In this document: positions 26,511 to 35,006 of the stretch, piece after piece
How positions within the stretch are numbered: position 1 is the first letter of the stretch
Layout: every line of letters starts with the position of its first letter
Assembly: GCA_947459175.1 (NCBI GenBank)
Contig: CANHCT010000005.1
Location: 1-47,954, forward strand
Length of the DNA: 47,954 nucleotides
Reading direction: 5' to 3'
Source: Hymenobacteraceae bacterium
GTDB lineage: Bacteria; Bacteroidota; Bacteroidia; Cytophagales; Flexibacteraceae
Made by a program: the position numbers and the translations under genes
Notes under the pieces: model-generated
Databases searched by the model: none
What the model was told of the DNA's origin: nothing
The model's input: only the letters and a program-made list of their open reading frames with translations

Positions 26511-27332
26511 CTATTCCCAAAGCGGGTAGTGCCGCAGATTCACCTTATTCTGAAAAAATATCTGGGTGGCGTTTTCGAAAGAAACGGTGTAATCCGATAC
26601 ATAAAATGTGCGGCTGACCGGGTGTTCCAGATTCAACAGGTGGTTTTTGCTCAATTCTTTTTCTACATGTGCTGCCACCAACTCTGATGAGTCGATTACC
26701 TCTACGCTGCCCCTGTAGTAATTTTCAATTTGTTTGGCGATGAGAGGATAATGCGTACAGCCCAAAATCAGGGCTTCAATTCCGTGAAGTTCAGGATTTC
26801 CCAGGTATGCTTCAATAACTTCATGGCTGATTTTGTTGTTGAAAAATCCTTCTTCAATCATGGGTGCCAACAGGGGTGTGGCCAGAGATTTTAGTTCAAT
26901 CGAGCGTTGCGCAGCATCAATTTTTCTTTTGAAAATATTGGAATTCACGGTTTGCTTGGTGCCAATGAGCCCTATGGTTTTGCCTGGATATTTTTCCAGA
27001 ACATAATCTACAACAGGGTCTATAACATTGAAAACCATAGCTTTGGATGCTACATATTCCTTTACCAGATCGAAAGCAGCAGCAGATGCGGAATTGCAGG
27101 CTATCAAAATGGCCTTGACATTCTGGCTCAGCAAAACATTGCAAATTTTTACCGAATAGGCCTGAATCGCGGCAGTAGATTTATCGCCGTAAGGCAAATG
27201 GGCGGTATCGCCGAAATAAATCAGGTCTTCGGAAGGCAGAAGCCTGGCAATTTGATGGGCCACGGTGAGTCCCCCGATGCCCGAGTCAAAAATACCGATG
27301 GGTTTTTGGAATGCTGCAATTTGATTTTCCAT
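26511..27332 (-). CDS. murI: Glutamate racemase
   Basis: A 273-residue cofactor-independent racemase that makes D-glutamate for peptidoglycan. I chose ATG 27330-27332 (MENQIAAFQKPIGIFDSGIGG). An in-frame ATG 75 bases upstream adds a hydrophobic, Cys-containing tail not seen in cytoplasmic MurI. The two catalytic cysteines are present: Cys79 in IACNSASA and the second in LGCTHYPL near 190. Asp16 in FDSGIGG and YFGDTAHLPYG also fit. It is transcribed alone on this strand. Confidence 0.94.
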   Translation of the reverse strand: MENQIAAFQKPIGIFDSGIGGLTVAHQIARLLPSEDLIYFGDTAHLPYGDKSTAAIQAYSVKICNVLLSQNVKAILIACNSASAAAFDLVKEYVASKAMVFNVIDPVVDYVLEKYPGKTIGLIGTKQTVNSNIFKRKIDAAQRSIELKSLATPLLAPMIEEGFFNNKISHEVIEAYLGNPELHGIEALILGCTHYPLIAKQIENYYRGSVEVIDSSELVAAHVEKELSKNHLLNLEHPVSRTFYVSDYTVSFENATQIFFQNKVNLRHYPLWE

Positions 27333-27409
27333 CTGTCTGCAATTACAGGCCAATAGTGTGGAGGTAGAAAAGGGTGAAAGAAAAAAAGAGAAAATTAAGG
27401 AAATCAATC

Positions 27410-27439
27410 TTTGTAACTCTGAACAAAATTTTACCTTTG
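27410..27439 (+). promoter_or_regulatory. Distal promoter candidate P1 before the 95-residue gene
   Basis: TTTG (27410-27413), 18 bases, TACCTTTG (27432-27439) followed by CCCC: a full consensus match. It would give a leader of about 148 bases before the ATG at 27594. Confidence 0.5.
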
Positions 27440-27544
27440 CCCCCGAAATCGTTGAAAAAAAAGAATCAGAGGCATTTTTCGAAAGTTCACTTGTTTTTCT
27501 AAAGGAAATTCACCCTGTTTTCTGAAATAATTTTTGATGTAATT

Positions 27545-27575
27545 TTTGACATTCTTTCCACAATAATTTACTTTG
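27545..27575 (+). promoter_or_regulatory. Proximal promoter candidate P2 before the 95-residue gene
   Basis: TTTG (27545-27548), 19 bases, TTACTTTG (27568-27575); one mismatch in the -7 box. It lies 18 bases before the ATG at 27594. Confidence 0.45.
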
Positions 27576-27593
27576 TCTTTCTTAAGTTAAATC

Positions 27594-27881
27594 ATGACGC
27601 ACCCCATTCCAGAGGACAAACTCAGACTCATTACCGAGATGGATAAAAAAATCGGAGAGTTTATGCAGAAAAGGGCCGATGTGGTGAACAGAATTATCTA
27701 TGATTCAGCGGTTCTCAAGACGGGTGATTTTGTAAAAATCTATGATGGTGAAGAGTATCTGTGCTCCGGTTCAATTGTTCAGCCCCTCTTCCTGAAGCGT
27801 GAAGGAATCATAACCTACAGGGTCAAAAAAGAGGACGGTGAGGTTTTTACCAATGAAATATTCAGACTGGTTAAAATTTAA
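27594..27881 (+). CDS. Conserved-looking small protein of unknown function
   Basis: A 95-residue soluble protein. The N-terminal 35 residues are helical and charged (EDKLRLITEMDKKIGEFMQKRADVV). The remainder looks beta-rich (KTGDFVKIYDGEEYLCSGSI, GIITYRVKKEDGEVFTNEIFRL), possibly a small SH3-like barrel. No signal peptide or membrane segment. I do not recognise a family. It has two promoter candidates of its own, and its end overlaps the start I favour for the barrel gene downstream by 29 bases. Confidence 0.65.
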   Translation: MTHPIPEDKLRLITEMDKKIGEFMQKRADVVNRIIYDSAVLKTGDFVKIYDGEEYLCSGSIVQPLFLKREGIITYRVKKEDGEVFTNEIFRLVKI

Positions 27882-28944
27882 AGCTATTATTTCTATACCC
27901 CGGAAAGCCATCTTGCCTGTGCAGATGGCTTTATTTTTTTTATGCCTGTTGCCGGCAAGGGGGCAGTTTCGCTCCGGTCGGAGCTTGTTGCAAACCGGCT
28001 TTGTTCAGATTTTTCCCTCAGAACTGAAAAAGACCAATGATTCTTTTTCCCAGAGTCAATATTCTTTTCATTTTTCTCTTCCGCTGTGGCAAAAAGCCCT
28101 GAAGAAAGAAAAGGGAATTCATCATTTTCAGTTGGGAATTCAAAGTCAGAACCTATTGGAAAACAATTCTTTAAGCTTGATTTCCGGTTCTTTGTTTTGT
28201 TTTCAAGCCGGTATCGGAGCCAATGGCTTTTGGCGTACAGCCGGTGGTCATTTTTTGGTAAGCCGCATGTCTTTGGGTGTTTTTGGAGATGTCCGCAATT
28301 CGGGTTCCCGCTTCCTCAGGCCCACCGGCAACCTGTTTTATGGCTACAGGCTCAATCCTAAATGGAACCTGATTGGCGGATTTTCATATAATTTCCTTTT
28401 TGGTTCGGGCTTTGCCTTGCCGGTATTGGGCTTCAATTTTCGTCCCAATCCCAAGACCCGGCTCATGGTTTTGCTCCCGCTTTCGGTGCGATTTATCAAG
28501 GTTCATTCCCGCCATTTCATGAGCCAAATCGGTTTGAGGCCCAATGGCGGCATTAGTGTTTTCGGCTCCGATGCCTTTGCCAATGCCGGTCAAAAACAAA
28601 CCCTCATTCTCCGTAACCGGGCATTTTCCCTTTTTGGTAATTTGATGTACATACCTGCCCCCAATTGGAGAATTGGTTTGGGGGCCGGACTGCTGAGCAG
28701 GCGTAAAATATGGATTTCGGAAGGGATTCCGGGTTCATTTTCTAGTGAACAAAATTTGCTGGCCGACAACCTGAAAAATGGATGGCAAATTCAATTCAGC
28801 CTGGCGTACAGGTTTTCAAATAACAGGAAGACGAAGAATGATGTGCCGGCACAAATGCCTGATATTGAGCTCACAGAAGATGAAATCCGGAATTTAGAAA
28901 TAGAAAATCCCGATTTATTTTTTGATTCCTACGATCTGCCGTGA
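27853..28944 (+). CDS. Predicted outer-membrane beta-barrel protein
   Basis: About 363 residues from ATG 27853. A signal peptide with hydrophobic core MALFFLCLLPARGQF ends near residue 38. The rest is rich in alternating aromatic/polar strands (YSFHFSLPLWQ, GGFSYNFLFGSGF, WQIQFSLAYRFS), as expected for a barrel, followed by an acidic tail (PDIELTEDEIRNLEIENPD). The start is uncertain: GTG 27838 and ATG 27925 are alternatives, and ATG 27925 would avoid the overlap with the upstream gene but leave no basic n-region. The next gene starts at its stop codon. Family not recognised. Confidence 0.6.
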   Translation: MKYSDWLKFKAIISIPRKAILPVQMALFFLCLLPARGQFRSGRSLLQTGFVQIFPSELKKTNDSFSQSQYSFHFSLPLWQKALKKEKGIHHFQLGIQSQNLLENNSLSLISGSLFCFQAGIGANGFWRTAGGHFLVSRMSLGVFGDVRNSGSRFLRPTGNLFYGYRLNPKWNLIGGFSYNFLFGSGFALPVLGFNFRPNPKTRLMVLLPLSVRFIKVHSRHFMSQIGLRPNGGISVFGSDAFANAGQKQTLILRNRAFSLFGNLMYIPAPNWRIGLGAGLLSRRKIWISEGIPGSFSSEQNLLADNLKNGWQIQFSLAYRFSNNRKTKNDVPAQMPDIELTEDEIRNLEIENPDLFFDSYDLP

Positions 28945-29402
28945 AAATTCTTTTGCCCAAAAATCCCTATTCGCTCCGGTCCTGGACTTTGGTCGGAATA
29001 CAGGCAGCCAGTTTGCTGTATCTTTCCCTGTCAGCGCCCATGCGCACCATTCGGATTGATTTGCAAGTTTGGCAATTGTCGGGCTTATTTTTGGCTCTGG
29101 CTGGTTTGGTTCGGTTCAACCGCCATACTTTCAGTATTTTCCCTGAGCCCAAACCTACCGGCATTCTGATTACTTCGGGAATTTACTCCTATATCCGTCA
29201 CCCGATATATGCCGGTTTACTTGTCCTCTACGGTACTCTTTTGATTCAATTTTTTTCATGGCCAAGGCTGCTGATTTTATTGGTTTTGGCCACAGTGTTT
29301 GTTTTGAAGATTCTGATGGAAGAAGAACTTTTGAAAGGAAAATTTCCTGAATATCTTGATTATCAACGAAAAACCAACAGATTGGTACCCTTTTTATGGT
29401 AA
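28941..29402 (+). CDS. ICMT/PEMT-like membrane methyltransferase
   Basis: A 153-residue integral-membrane protein of the isoprenylcysteine carboxyl methyltransferase / phospholipid methyltransferase superfamily. Features: three to four membrane segments; the family motif GIYSYIRHPIYAGLLVL near 73-89; and the C-terminal cofactor segment EEELLKGKFPEYLDYQRKTNRL. Substrate unknown; bacterial members act on lipids or small hydrophobic acceptors. The GTG start at 28941 overlaps the previous stop by four bases, and the end overlaps the next gene, so it lies inside a coupled operon. Confidence 0.8.
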   Translation: MKILLPKNPYSLRSWTLVGIQAASLLYLSLSAPMRTIRIDLQVWQLSGLFLALAGLVRFNRHTFSIFPEPKPTGILITSGIYSYIRHPIYAGLLVLYGTLLIQFFSWPRLLILLVLATVFVLKILMEEELLKGKFPEYLDYQRKTNRLVPFLW

Positions 29403-29764
29403 TGAAGAATTTTGCCTTGATTTTGATATTGCTGGTTTTTGGTTTGCCATTTCTGGTCATCACCGACCTTTTTCCCCTTCACCGGTATGGCATGTTTGCC
29501 CGGATTCCTGAAAATCCGGCTCAGGTGGAACGCTATTCTTTTGAAACCAAAACTTTGGGAAGCAAGTGGCAGAAACTCCAAACCGGAAATCCTTACTTTG
29601 ATGATAGTTATTTGCCCGCTTTGGCAGAAAAAGTATACCACCTGCCCGCCGATTCAGAAAAATGGGTGATGAAACTGCGTTCTGTCCCGAAAGAAAAGCC
29701 GGATTCCATCCGCATCCTGCGCATCTCAGGAAAATCTGTGATAATGAAACCCGTTTTTCCATGA
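29402..29764 (+). CDS. Small membrane-anchored protein, possible partner of the downstream HTTM-like protein
   Basis: A 120-residue protein. The N-terminus (KNFALILILLVFGLPFLVITDLF) is one hydrophobic anchor. It is followed by PLHRYGMFARIPE, which recalls the short aromatic motif after the first helix in small proteins accompanying HTTM-type membrane proteins, and then a soluble domain of about 85 residues. I chose ATG 29402, which overlaps the preceding TAA (TAATG); ATG 29396 is two codons earlier. Its stop overlaps the next start by four bases. Function unknown; the partner idea is inference from context. Confidence 0.65.
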   Translation: MKNFALILILLVFGLPFLVITDLFPLHRYGMFARIPENPAQVERYSFETKTLGSKWQKLQTGNPYFDDSYLPALAEKVYHLPADSEKWVMKLRSVPKEKPDSIRILRISGKSVIMKPVFP

Positions 29765-30813
29765 ACAAACTCAGAGCATCCGGCATTATTATCTTCCTCA
29801 CTGCGGCAGGCTTTTTTCTGATTTGGTTATTGGAATACATGCTGGCGGATTTTGTCACCGGCGGATTGCCCAAAGATGGATTCCTGTATACCCTGTATCC
29901 CGCCTTGCGATTGAAAATGGACATTTGGGGTACCCAGAGCCTGATGGAAATTCTGGCATCAGTCAAGTTCAGGTTTTTGGTTTTGGCAGGCTTTGGTTAT
30001 TATCTTTTTGCCAATTCCGCCCTGGTAGCCGATGCTGATTTTTCGGAGAAAAAAGCGGTATGGCTGGTGAAATTGTTCTTCATTCTCCAATTGTTGTTTG
30101 TTCCCGATTTGCTGAATGAACTTCGCCTCAGGGCCCAGTGGCAGGCTCTTTTTCAACCTTCAGGCTTATCCGTCCTTTGGTTGGGCGACTTCCCGTCGTA
30201 TGCTGTTTTTCAATTTTTGGCCATCCTGTTGTTTGGCATTTCGGCATGGCTGGTTTTGGCCCGCTGGGATGCCGGGTCGGTTTATCCCTTTTTGGCGGCA
30301 TTGGGAACTTTGCTGATATGGACATTTCTGCTTTCCGTTTTTTTTGGATTCGGAAAAACAGACCATACCTATGCCAGCATGTTTTCGGGTATGGCGGGCA
30401 TGGTGGTATTTCTTCATATCTGGCGCTCCAATCCTGCTGAAATCGGATTTGGCTTCCGAATTTTTCAGGCATTTATCTGGTGTTGCTACTTTTTTTCGGG
30501 TTTGGAAAAGGTGTTTTTATCCGGATTCGACTGGGCCGGAAGCGATCATCTTCAGGTTCTTGCAGCGCTTCATCCCGGTTATGCCGCCGATTGGATTTCA
30601 CAGATTCCGTTTAGCGGCATTTTGCTTGGGCTTGGCCTCATTTTTCAGCTTTCGTCCGTTCTGCAATGGAGGTTTCCGAATTGGGGATATATTAATGTTG
30701 CTGGCGGTGTCCTCTTTCATTTCGGGACTTTCTTCTTGCTGGGCATCGGGGGCTATTTCAGTCCATGGTTGGCCATGCTGATTTTTCTTTGGCCACAGCA
30801 GGGGAGGAGGTAA
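29761..30813 (+). CDS. Multi-pass membrane protein, possibly HTTM-like
   Basis: A 350-residue protein starting at ATG 29761 (MNKLRASGIIIFLTAAGFFLIW), overlapping the previous TGA by four bases. A longer in-frame reading from 29662 runs through the upstream gene and looks unreal. About eight to nine hydrophobic segments are visible. The segment FSGLEKVFLSGFDWAGSDHL resembles the part of HTTM (vitamin K-dependent carboxylase-like) proteins between membrane helices, but I cannot confirm the family. It is the last gene of the operon and ends 17 bases before the convergent tsaD. Confidence 0.65.
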   Translation: MNKLRASGIIIFLTAAGFFLIWLLEYMLADFVTGGLPKDGFLYTLYPALRLKMDIWGTQSLMEILASVKFRFLVLAGFGYYLFANSALVADADFSEKKAVWLVKLFFILQLLFVPDLLNELRLRAQWQALFQPSGLSVLWLGDFPSYAVFQFLAILLFGISAWLVLARWDAGSVYPFLAALGTLLIWTFLLSVFFGFGKTDHTYASMFSGMAGMVVFLHIWRSNPAEIGFGFRIFQAFIWCCYFFSGLEKVFLSGFDWAGSDHLQVLAALHPGYAADWISQIPFSGILLGLGLIFQLSSVLQWRFPNWGYINVAGGVLFHFGTFFLLGIGGYFSPWLAMLIFLWPQQGRR

Positions 30814-30830
30814 GCGGGACCTAAACCCGT

Positions 30831-31826
30831 TTAAGTTCCTATTTTCAACCGCGGTTCGGTGGTAATGTTCAGCCTTGAAAAGGCAGCCTGTTCATATTTG
30901 TACATAGCCGCTTTTCCGATCATTCCGGCATTGTCTGTACAATATTGAAAATCAGGCACAAATACCTCGCAATTCATCTCGTTTCCCAATGCAGCCAATT
31001 GCGCACGAAGGGAAGAATTGGCCGCCACTCCGCCAGCCAGGCCTATCTGACGAACACCGGTTTCCGTAATGGCTATTTTCAGTTTTTCAATCAGGGGTTT
31101 CAGCAGGGCTTTCTGAACAGATGCACAGATGTGGTGCAGTTCGTTTTCAATTTCTGTCTTTTCCTGTCCCTGAATAAAATACAGAAAGGCTGTTTTTACG
31201 CCCGAATAAGAAAAATCATAACCCTGCATTTGAGCCACAGGAAAAGCAAACCGGTCGGGGTCTCCATTTTTCGCAAGGTCATCTATTTGCCTTCCGCCCG
31301 GATAACCCAGGCCTAAAATTTTGGCACATTTATCAAAAGCTTCGCCCACAGCATCATCTTTTGTGCTGCCCATAATTTTCATTTTGTTCCAGTTTTCTAC
31401 CAGCACCAGCATGGTATGTCCGCCCGAAACCACAAGGCACAGAAAAGGAAAATCGGGGGAATGGTTGCCAATCAGCAGGGAGAGAATGTGGGCTTCCATG
31501 TGGTTCACGGCAATGAGCGGCACCTGCAGACCCAGGGCAAGGCCCTTGGCAAAACTTGCCCCCACCATCAGGGAACCCGGCAATCCCGGGCCCTGTGTAA
31601 AGGCAATGGCCTGAATATTTTTCAGTTCGATACCGGATGCCTCCAAAGCTGCCCCGGCAACATATACCATATTTTTCTGGTGTTCGCGGGAAGCCATTTC
31701 CGGCACCACACCCCCGAATTGCCGGTGAATGTTTTGGCTTGAGACCAGATTGGATTTTACAATCCCGTTTTCAAGAAGGGCTACTGCGGTATCGTCGCAG
31801 GAAGTTTCTATGGCAAGCATTACCAT
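30831..31826 (-). CDS. tsaD: tRNA N6-adenosine threonylcarbamoyltransferase
   Basis: A 331-residue enzyme of the ASKHA fold that transfers threonylcarbamoyl to A37 of tRNAs reading ANN codons. It shows MLAIETSCDDTAVAL at the N-terminus, GVVPEMASREHQ, the metal-binding histidines in NHMEAHIL near 108-115, VSGGHTML and GLAGGVAANSSLRAQL. Length is typical. The upstream gene ispH ends seven bases before this start, so they form a two-gene run. A second ATG two codons in is equally possible as start. TsaB, TsaC and TsaE are not in the window. Confidence 0.96.
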   Translation of the reverse strand: MVMLAIETSCDDTAVALLENGIVKSNLVSSQNIHRQFGGVVPEMASREHQKNMVYVAGAALEASGIELKNIQAIAFTQGPGLPGSLMVGASFAKGLALGLQVPLIAVNHMEAHILSLLIGNHSPDFPFLCLVVSGGHTMLVLVENWNKMKIMGSTKDDAVGEAFDKCAKILGLGYPGGRQIDDLAKNGDPDRFAFPVAQMQGYDFSYSGVKTAFLYFIQGQEKTEIENELHHICASVQKALLKPLIEKLKIAITETGVRQIGLAGGVAANSSLRAQLAALGNEMNCEVFVPDFQYCTDNAGMIGKAAMYKYEQAAFSRLNITTEPRLKIGT

Positions 31827-31833
31827 AGTTTTA

Positions 31834-32739
31834 TCAGATAGATAATTCCTTTTCTGTACCGGTGATTTGCCTCACCTTTTCTGCAACCTGTTGCATCAGC
31901 CACATGGGGGTGGAAGTGGCCCCGCAAATACCTGCCGAGTCTGCGCCTTCCAGCCACGAGGGGTCTATTTCGTCTTCATTTTCAATGAAATAGCTCTTGT
32001 CGTTCAGGTTTTTACAAACTGTAAACAGGGCTTTTCCGTTGGAGCTTTTCTTTCCGCTCACAAACAATACCACATCAAATTCACGGGCAAAAACCGAAAG
32101 CTGAGGCTCCCGGTTGCTCACCTGCCGACAAATGCTGTCATTGGCATCGAATATTTCTGAAAGCTCCTTTTCCGTTTGGGCTTCCTTAATTTTGGCTTCA
32201 ATCGTGGATTTAATTTTCTGAAATCCGGCGGTGCTTTTGGTGGTCTGACTGAAAAGGGTAATCGGTTTTGAGTAGTCAAGGTTATCCAGTTCTTCCACAG
32301 AAGTAACTACCGTGGCTTTGTTGCCTATTTGGCCGTTCAGACCAATGACTTCTGCGTGGCCTTTTTGACCATAAATCACCATTTGCCCGTCTTTCTTCTC
32401 GAGCCTGTCAAACTCCGTTTTTACTCTGTTCTGAAGCTTCAATACCACAGGGCAGGATGCATCTATCAGGTCGATGTTGTTCTTCAGTGCGGTCTTGTAG
32501 GTTTCCGGAGGTTCGCCATGTGCCCGAATCAGCACCTTGCAATCATGGAGTTCTTCCAGTTTTTCTTTATTGATTACCTTCAGACCCAGAGCAGCCAGGC
32601 GCTTCACTTCCATATCGTTGTGCACGATGTCGCCGAGGCAATACAGGGTTCCGCTCTTTTGAAGCTCATTCTCAGCCATTTCTATGGCATACTCCACTCC
32701 AAAACAATATCCCGAATTTTTATCGATTTCGATCCGCAT
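31834..32739 (-). CDS. ispH: 4-hydroxy-3-methylbut-2-enyl diphosphate reductase
   Basis: The last enzyme of the MEP isoprenoid pathway, 301 residues from ATG 32737-32739. A TTG two codons upstream is in frame but unlikely. The three [4Fe-4S] ligands match the known spacing: Cys12 in SGYCFGV, Cys96 in DASCPVV and Cys204 in DSICRQVSNRE. Glu130 in GHAEVIGL fits the proton-delivery glutamate. Further marks are SGKKSSNGKAL and ICGATSTPMW. It is followed directly by tsaD. Its presence indicates the MEP rather than the mevalonate route. Confidence 0.95.
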   Translation of the reverse strand: MRIEIDKNSGYCFGVEYAIEMAENELQKSGTLYCLGDIVHNDMEVKRLAALGLKVINKEKLEELHDCKVLIRAHGEPPETYKTALKNNIDLIDASCPVVLKLQNRVKTEFDRLEKKDGQMVIYGQKGHAEVIGLNGQIGNKATVVTSVEELDNLDYSKPITLFSQTTKSTAGFQKIKSTIEAKIKEAQTEKELSEIFDANDSICRQVSNREPQLSVFAREFDVVLFVSGKKSSNGKALFTVCKNLNDKSYFIENEDEIDPSWLEGADSAGICGATSTPMWLMQQVAEKVRQITGTEKELSI

Positions 32740-32810
32740 AAGCAAAAAAGTAAACCCTAAAGCCTTTGTCCGAACACCTGCACAGATGCGGAATTGGCAT
32801 CAGGTTTTTA

Positions 32811-34649
32811 TTACTGAATGGCACCTGTAAATGCCGGCTTGGAATAGAAGTTTAAAAACTCCAGGTCGTTTACAGCCTTGCTTTTCAGGTCCGGATTCAG
32901 GGAGACAGCTTTTTTCAGTTTTGCAGCCATTTCGGACTCTTTGTTTTGCCGGGCTGCAGCAATGGCCTGAACATAAAATACCATAGCATTTTTCGAACCG
33001 GTGGCTGCCAGTTCTTCAAGGGTGGCATATCCTGCGGCATATTGCTTTTTCAGAATTAAGGTCAATCCTTTGTTAAACAGGGTATTGGGTTCTTCCAATC
33101 CGTTGTTGAACATATTGAGTGCTGACACATAGTTGCCCCTTCTGGCATCAATGATGCCTTTATTGGAGTTCACAATTCTTTTGGCTTCTGAATTTCCGCT
33201 CAGGCTCTGGCATTTGGCAGAACACTCGTCAATCTTTTCCCTGTTGCCTTTCAACAGATAGGCGGTAGAAAGATTGGCATACACTTCCGGTGTTTCCATT
33301 CTTGCTCTGGCAATTTCCAGATTGGTGATGGCCTTTTCAACGAGGGCCATGCGCTGGTCTCCGCTCGCTTTTTTAGCCATCTCCAATCTCACAGCACCCA
33401 GATTGTTGTGGGCCTGCCAGCTGTCGTTTTTCTTGGTGGCTGCCTGGTAAATGGCTTCTTTTTCGGCCAGAATGGGCGTAAGGGTAGCAGCATAGCTCAA
33501 CTCCTTGTCGCTGAGGGTATCGGTAGGTTTTCCGCCTTCAGAAATGGTTTTCGCCAAAAGAGAAATCTGGGCATTCGTTTTCTTTGGCTTCAGGGTCAAA
33601 ATTTCAGTTTGACCCAATCTCAGTTTCGGATAAATTTTGAAAAGCAGTTTGGGGAAGCAGGGCAATTTCTCCAGTTCTTTTTCCTGTTCCACATAAGTAC
33701 CGGGTCCGTTCAGTACGGCCATTACCGAAGCTTTTTCGTCGGCAGTCAGGTTGGTATCCAATGCCAGGGTGTCTTTCATGGGTACCCAGTTCTGAACCAA
33801 TGACTTGGTCACAAATTCAATAGAATCGGCCTTTTTGCCGTAGTTGAGCCGCTTCATCATGGCCCTGTAGTATTTTTCGATGGCCTTGGCCCGGAGGTCT
33901 GAGAGCATGGTGTTTTTCACTTCCCTTCCTTCAGGAGAGTGCATACCGGTGATGGTCACCGTTCTTGTGGCATTTTTCGAAGCGATGTAGGCATCCAGCG
34001 CCATTTGGTTGGCAGGTTTCTTTACCTCCTTCTTTCCTTTTCCGGATTTCTTTTTCCCCTTTTTTTCCTCGGTAAATCCTTTGACTTTCAGGTCTGCACT
34101 TCCCTGATCAAAGTAAAAGTTCACTGTTACAGGGAAAAACTCCGGTTCCGGGTTGTAACCATGGTTGGCCAGTACTGTAATGTAATCATCCTGAATGAGT
34201 TGAGAAGTAAGTACCAATCCCTTGGCATAATTTATTTCAGGTGAGGACTTTGCTTTGTCGTTCTGATTGGAGGCCGAACCCTGCAAGGTCAGGTCACCTT
34301 TATCCATGGTGGAAGACTTGTAGGCAAACGCAAAAACCTTATTCATTTTTGGGGCCTGTGTTTTTTGCTCAGGAAAATCGAGATAGTTGAATTTCAGCTG
34401 GCCAACAGGAAGCTTCTGATCCGAGTATTTGTAATGAAAATTGAGGGTGTAAGCTTTACCCTTTTTCAGCATTTTGGGAGGGAGCTCGGCTGAAAAATTG
34501 AATTTTACGGAGTCACCGTGAAGTTCAAGCGGGCTGGGTTCGATGGTGAGTTTTTGCTGCTGCGCTTTTTTGAGCATGGAATTGAGCGCACATCCTTCCA
34601 ATAAAAGTGAGGCCATCAAAGCAATGACCGGGAGGTTCTTTTGGATCAT
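32811..34649 (-). CDS. Lipoprotein with OmpA-like and TPR regions
   Basis: A 612-residue lipoprotein from ATG 34647-34649. MIQKNLPVIALMASLLLEGC places the lipid-bearing cysteine at about residue 20. About 35-110 is a beta-rich domain. About 180-290 reads as an OmpA-like peptidoglycan-binding domain (VTVNFYFDQGSADL, VTITGMHSPEGREVKNTMLSDLRAKAI), interrupted by a lysine-rich insert (KKGKKKSGKGKKEVKKP). The C-terminal 220 residues form TPR-like helices (WQAHNNLGAVRLEMAKKA, EVYANLSTAYLLKGNREK). It would tie the outer membrane to peptidoglycan. An in-frame ATG at 34733 adds 28 residues that hide the signal. A TATTTTTG box lies at 34706-34713. Related proteins serve the type IX secretion system and gliding machinery; that link is inference. 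Confidence 0.75.
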   Translation of the reverse strand: MIQKNLPVIALMASLLLEGCALNSMLKKAQQQKLTIEPSPLELHGDSVKFNFSAELPPKMLKKGKAYTLNFHYKYSDQKLPVGQLKFNYLDFPEQKTQAPKMNKVFAFAYKSSTMDKGDLTLQGSASNQNDKAKSSPEINYAKGLVLTSQLIQDDYITVLANHGYNPEPEFFPVTVNFYFDQGSADLKVKGFTEEKKGKKKSGKGKKEVKKPANQMALDAYIASKNATRTVTITGMHSPEGREVKNTMLSDLRAKAIEKYYRAMMKRLNYGKKADSIEFVTKSLVQNWVPMKDTLALDTNLTADEKASVMAVLNGPGTYVEQEKELEKLPCFPKLLFKIYPKLRLGQTEILTLKPKKTNAQISLLAKTISEGGKPTDTLSDKELSYAATLTPILAEKEAIYQAATKKNDSWQAHNNLGAVRLEMAKKASGDQRMALVEKAITNLEIARARMETPEVYANLSTAYLLKGNREKIDECSAKCQSLSGNSEAKRIVNSNKGIIDARRGNYVSALNMFNNGLEEPNTLFNKGLTLILKKQYAAGYATLEELAATGSKNAMVFYVQAIAAARQNKESEMAAKLKKAVSLNPDLKSKAVNDLEFLNFYSKPAFTGAIQ

Positions 34650-34705
34650 AAAATCAGCTTGCTGAATTGAATACCTGATATTATTTTTGAAAAAAAATTG
34701 AGCGG

Positions 34706-34713
34706 CAAAAATA
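34706..34713 (-). promoter_or_regulatory. Candidate -7 box of the OmpA/TPR lipoprotein gene
   Basis: Minus strand TATTTTTG followed by CCG matches TAnnTTTG, 57 bases before the ATG. No clear TTG lies at the standard distance upstream. Confidence 0.35.
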
Positions 34714-34764
34714 GAAAGATTGTAGAAACCCACCTAATATACATTCGGTTAAGATTCAAATAAT

Positions 34765-35001
34765 ATGGAATTTACAAAATGGATAGTTCAGGGCAAAGCA
34801 TTTATTGAGCGTCAGGCCTTTGGGGTTTGTACCTGGCTTGGCGATGCATTGGGTGTAAGCACCAGCAACATCAGACTTTACTTTATTTATACCGCTTTTT
34901 TGACTATCGGCTCCCCGGTTATTTTGTACCTCATTTTGGCTTTCTGGCTCAATATCAGGTCTTACCACCGCCGCAGGGTGAGTCCTTTCTGGGATCAGTA
35001 A
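34765..35001 (+). CDS. Small PspC-domain membrane protein
   Basis: A 78-residue protein that is essentially one PspC domain. FGVCTWLGDALGVSTSNIRLYFIY (residues 20-43) is the PspC signature with its first membrane helix, and FLTIGSPVILYLILAFWLNI is the second, followed by a basic tail (YHRRRVS). Single-domain PspC proteins occur widely in Bacteroidota and may report or buffer membrane stress. It is divergent from the OmpA/TPR lipoprotein gene and independent of the double-PspC operon at 12630-14809. Confidence 0.75.
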   Translation: MEFTKWIVQGKAFIERQAFGVCTWLGDALGVSTSNIRLYFIYTAFLTIGSPVILYLILAFWLNIRSYHRRRVSPFWDQ

Positions 35002-35006
35002 GGTTT

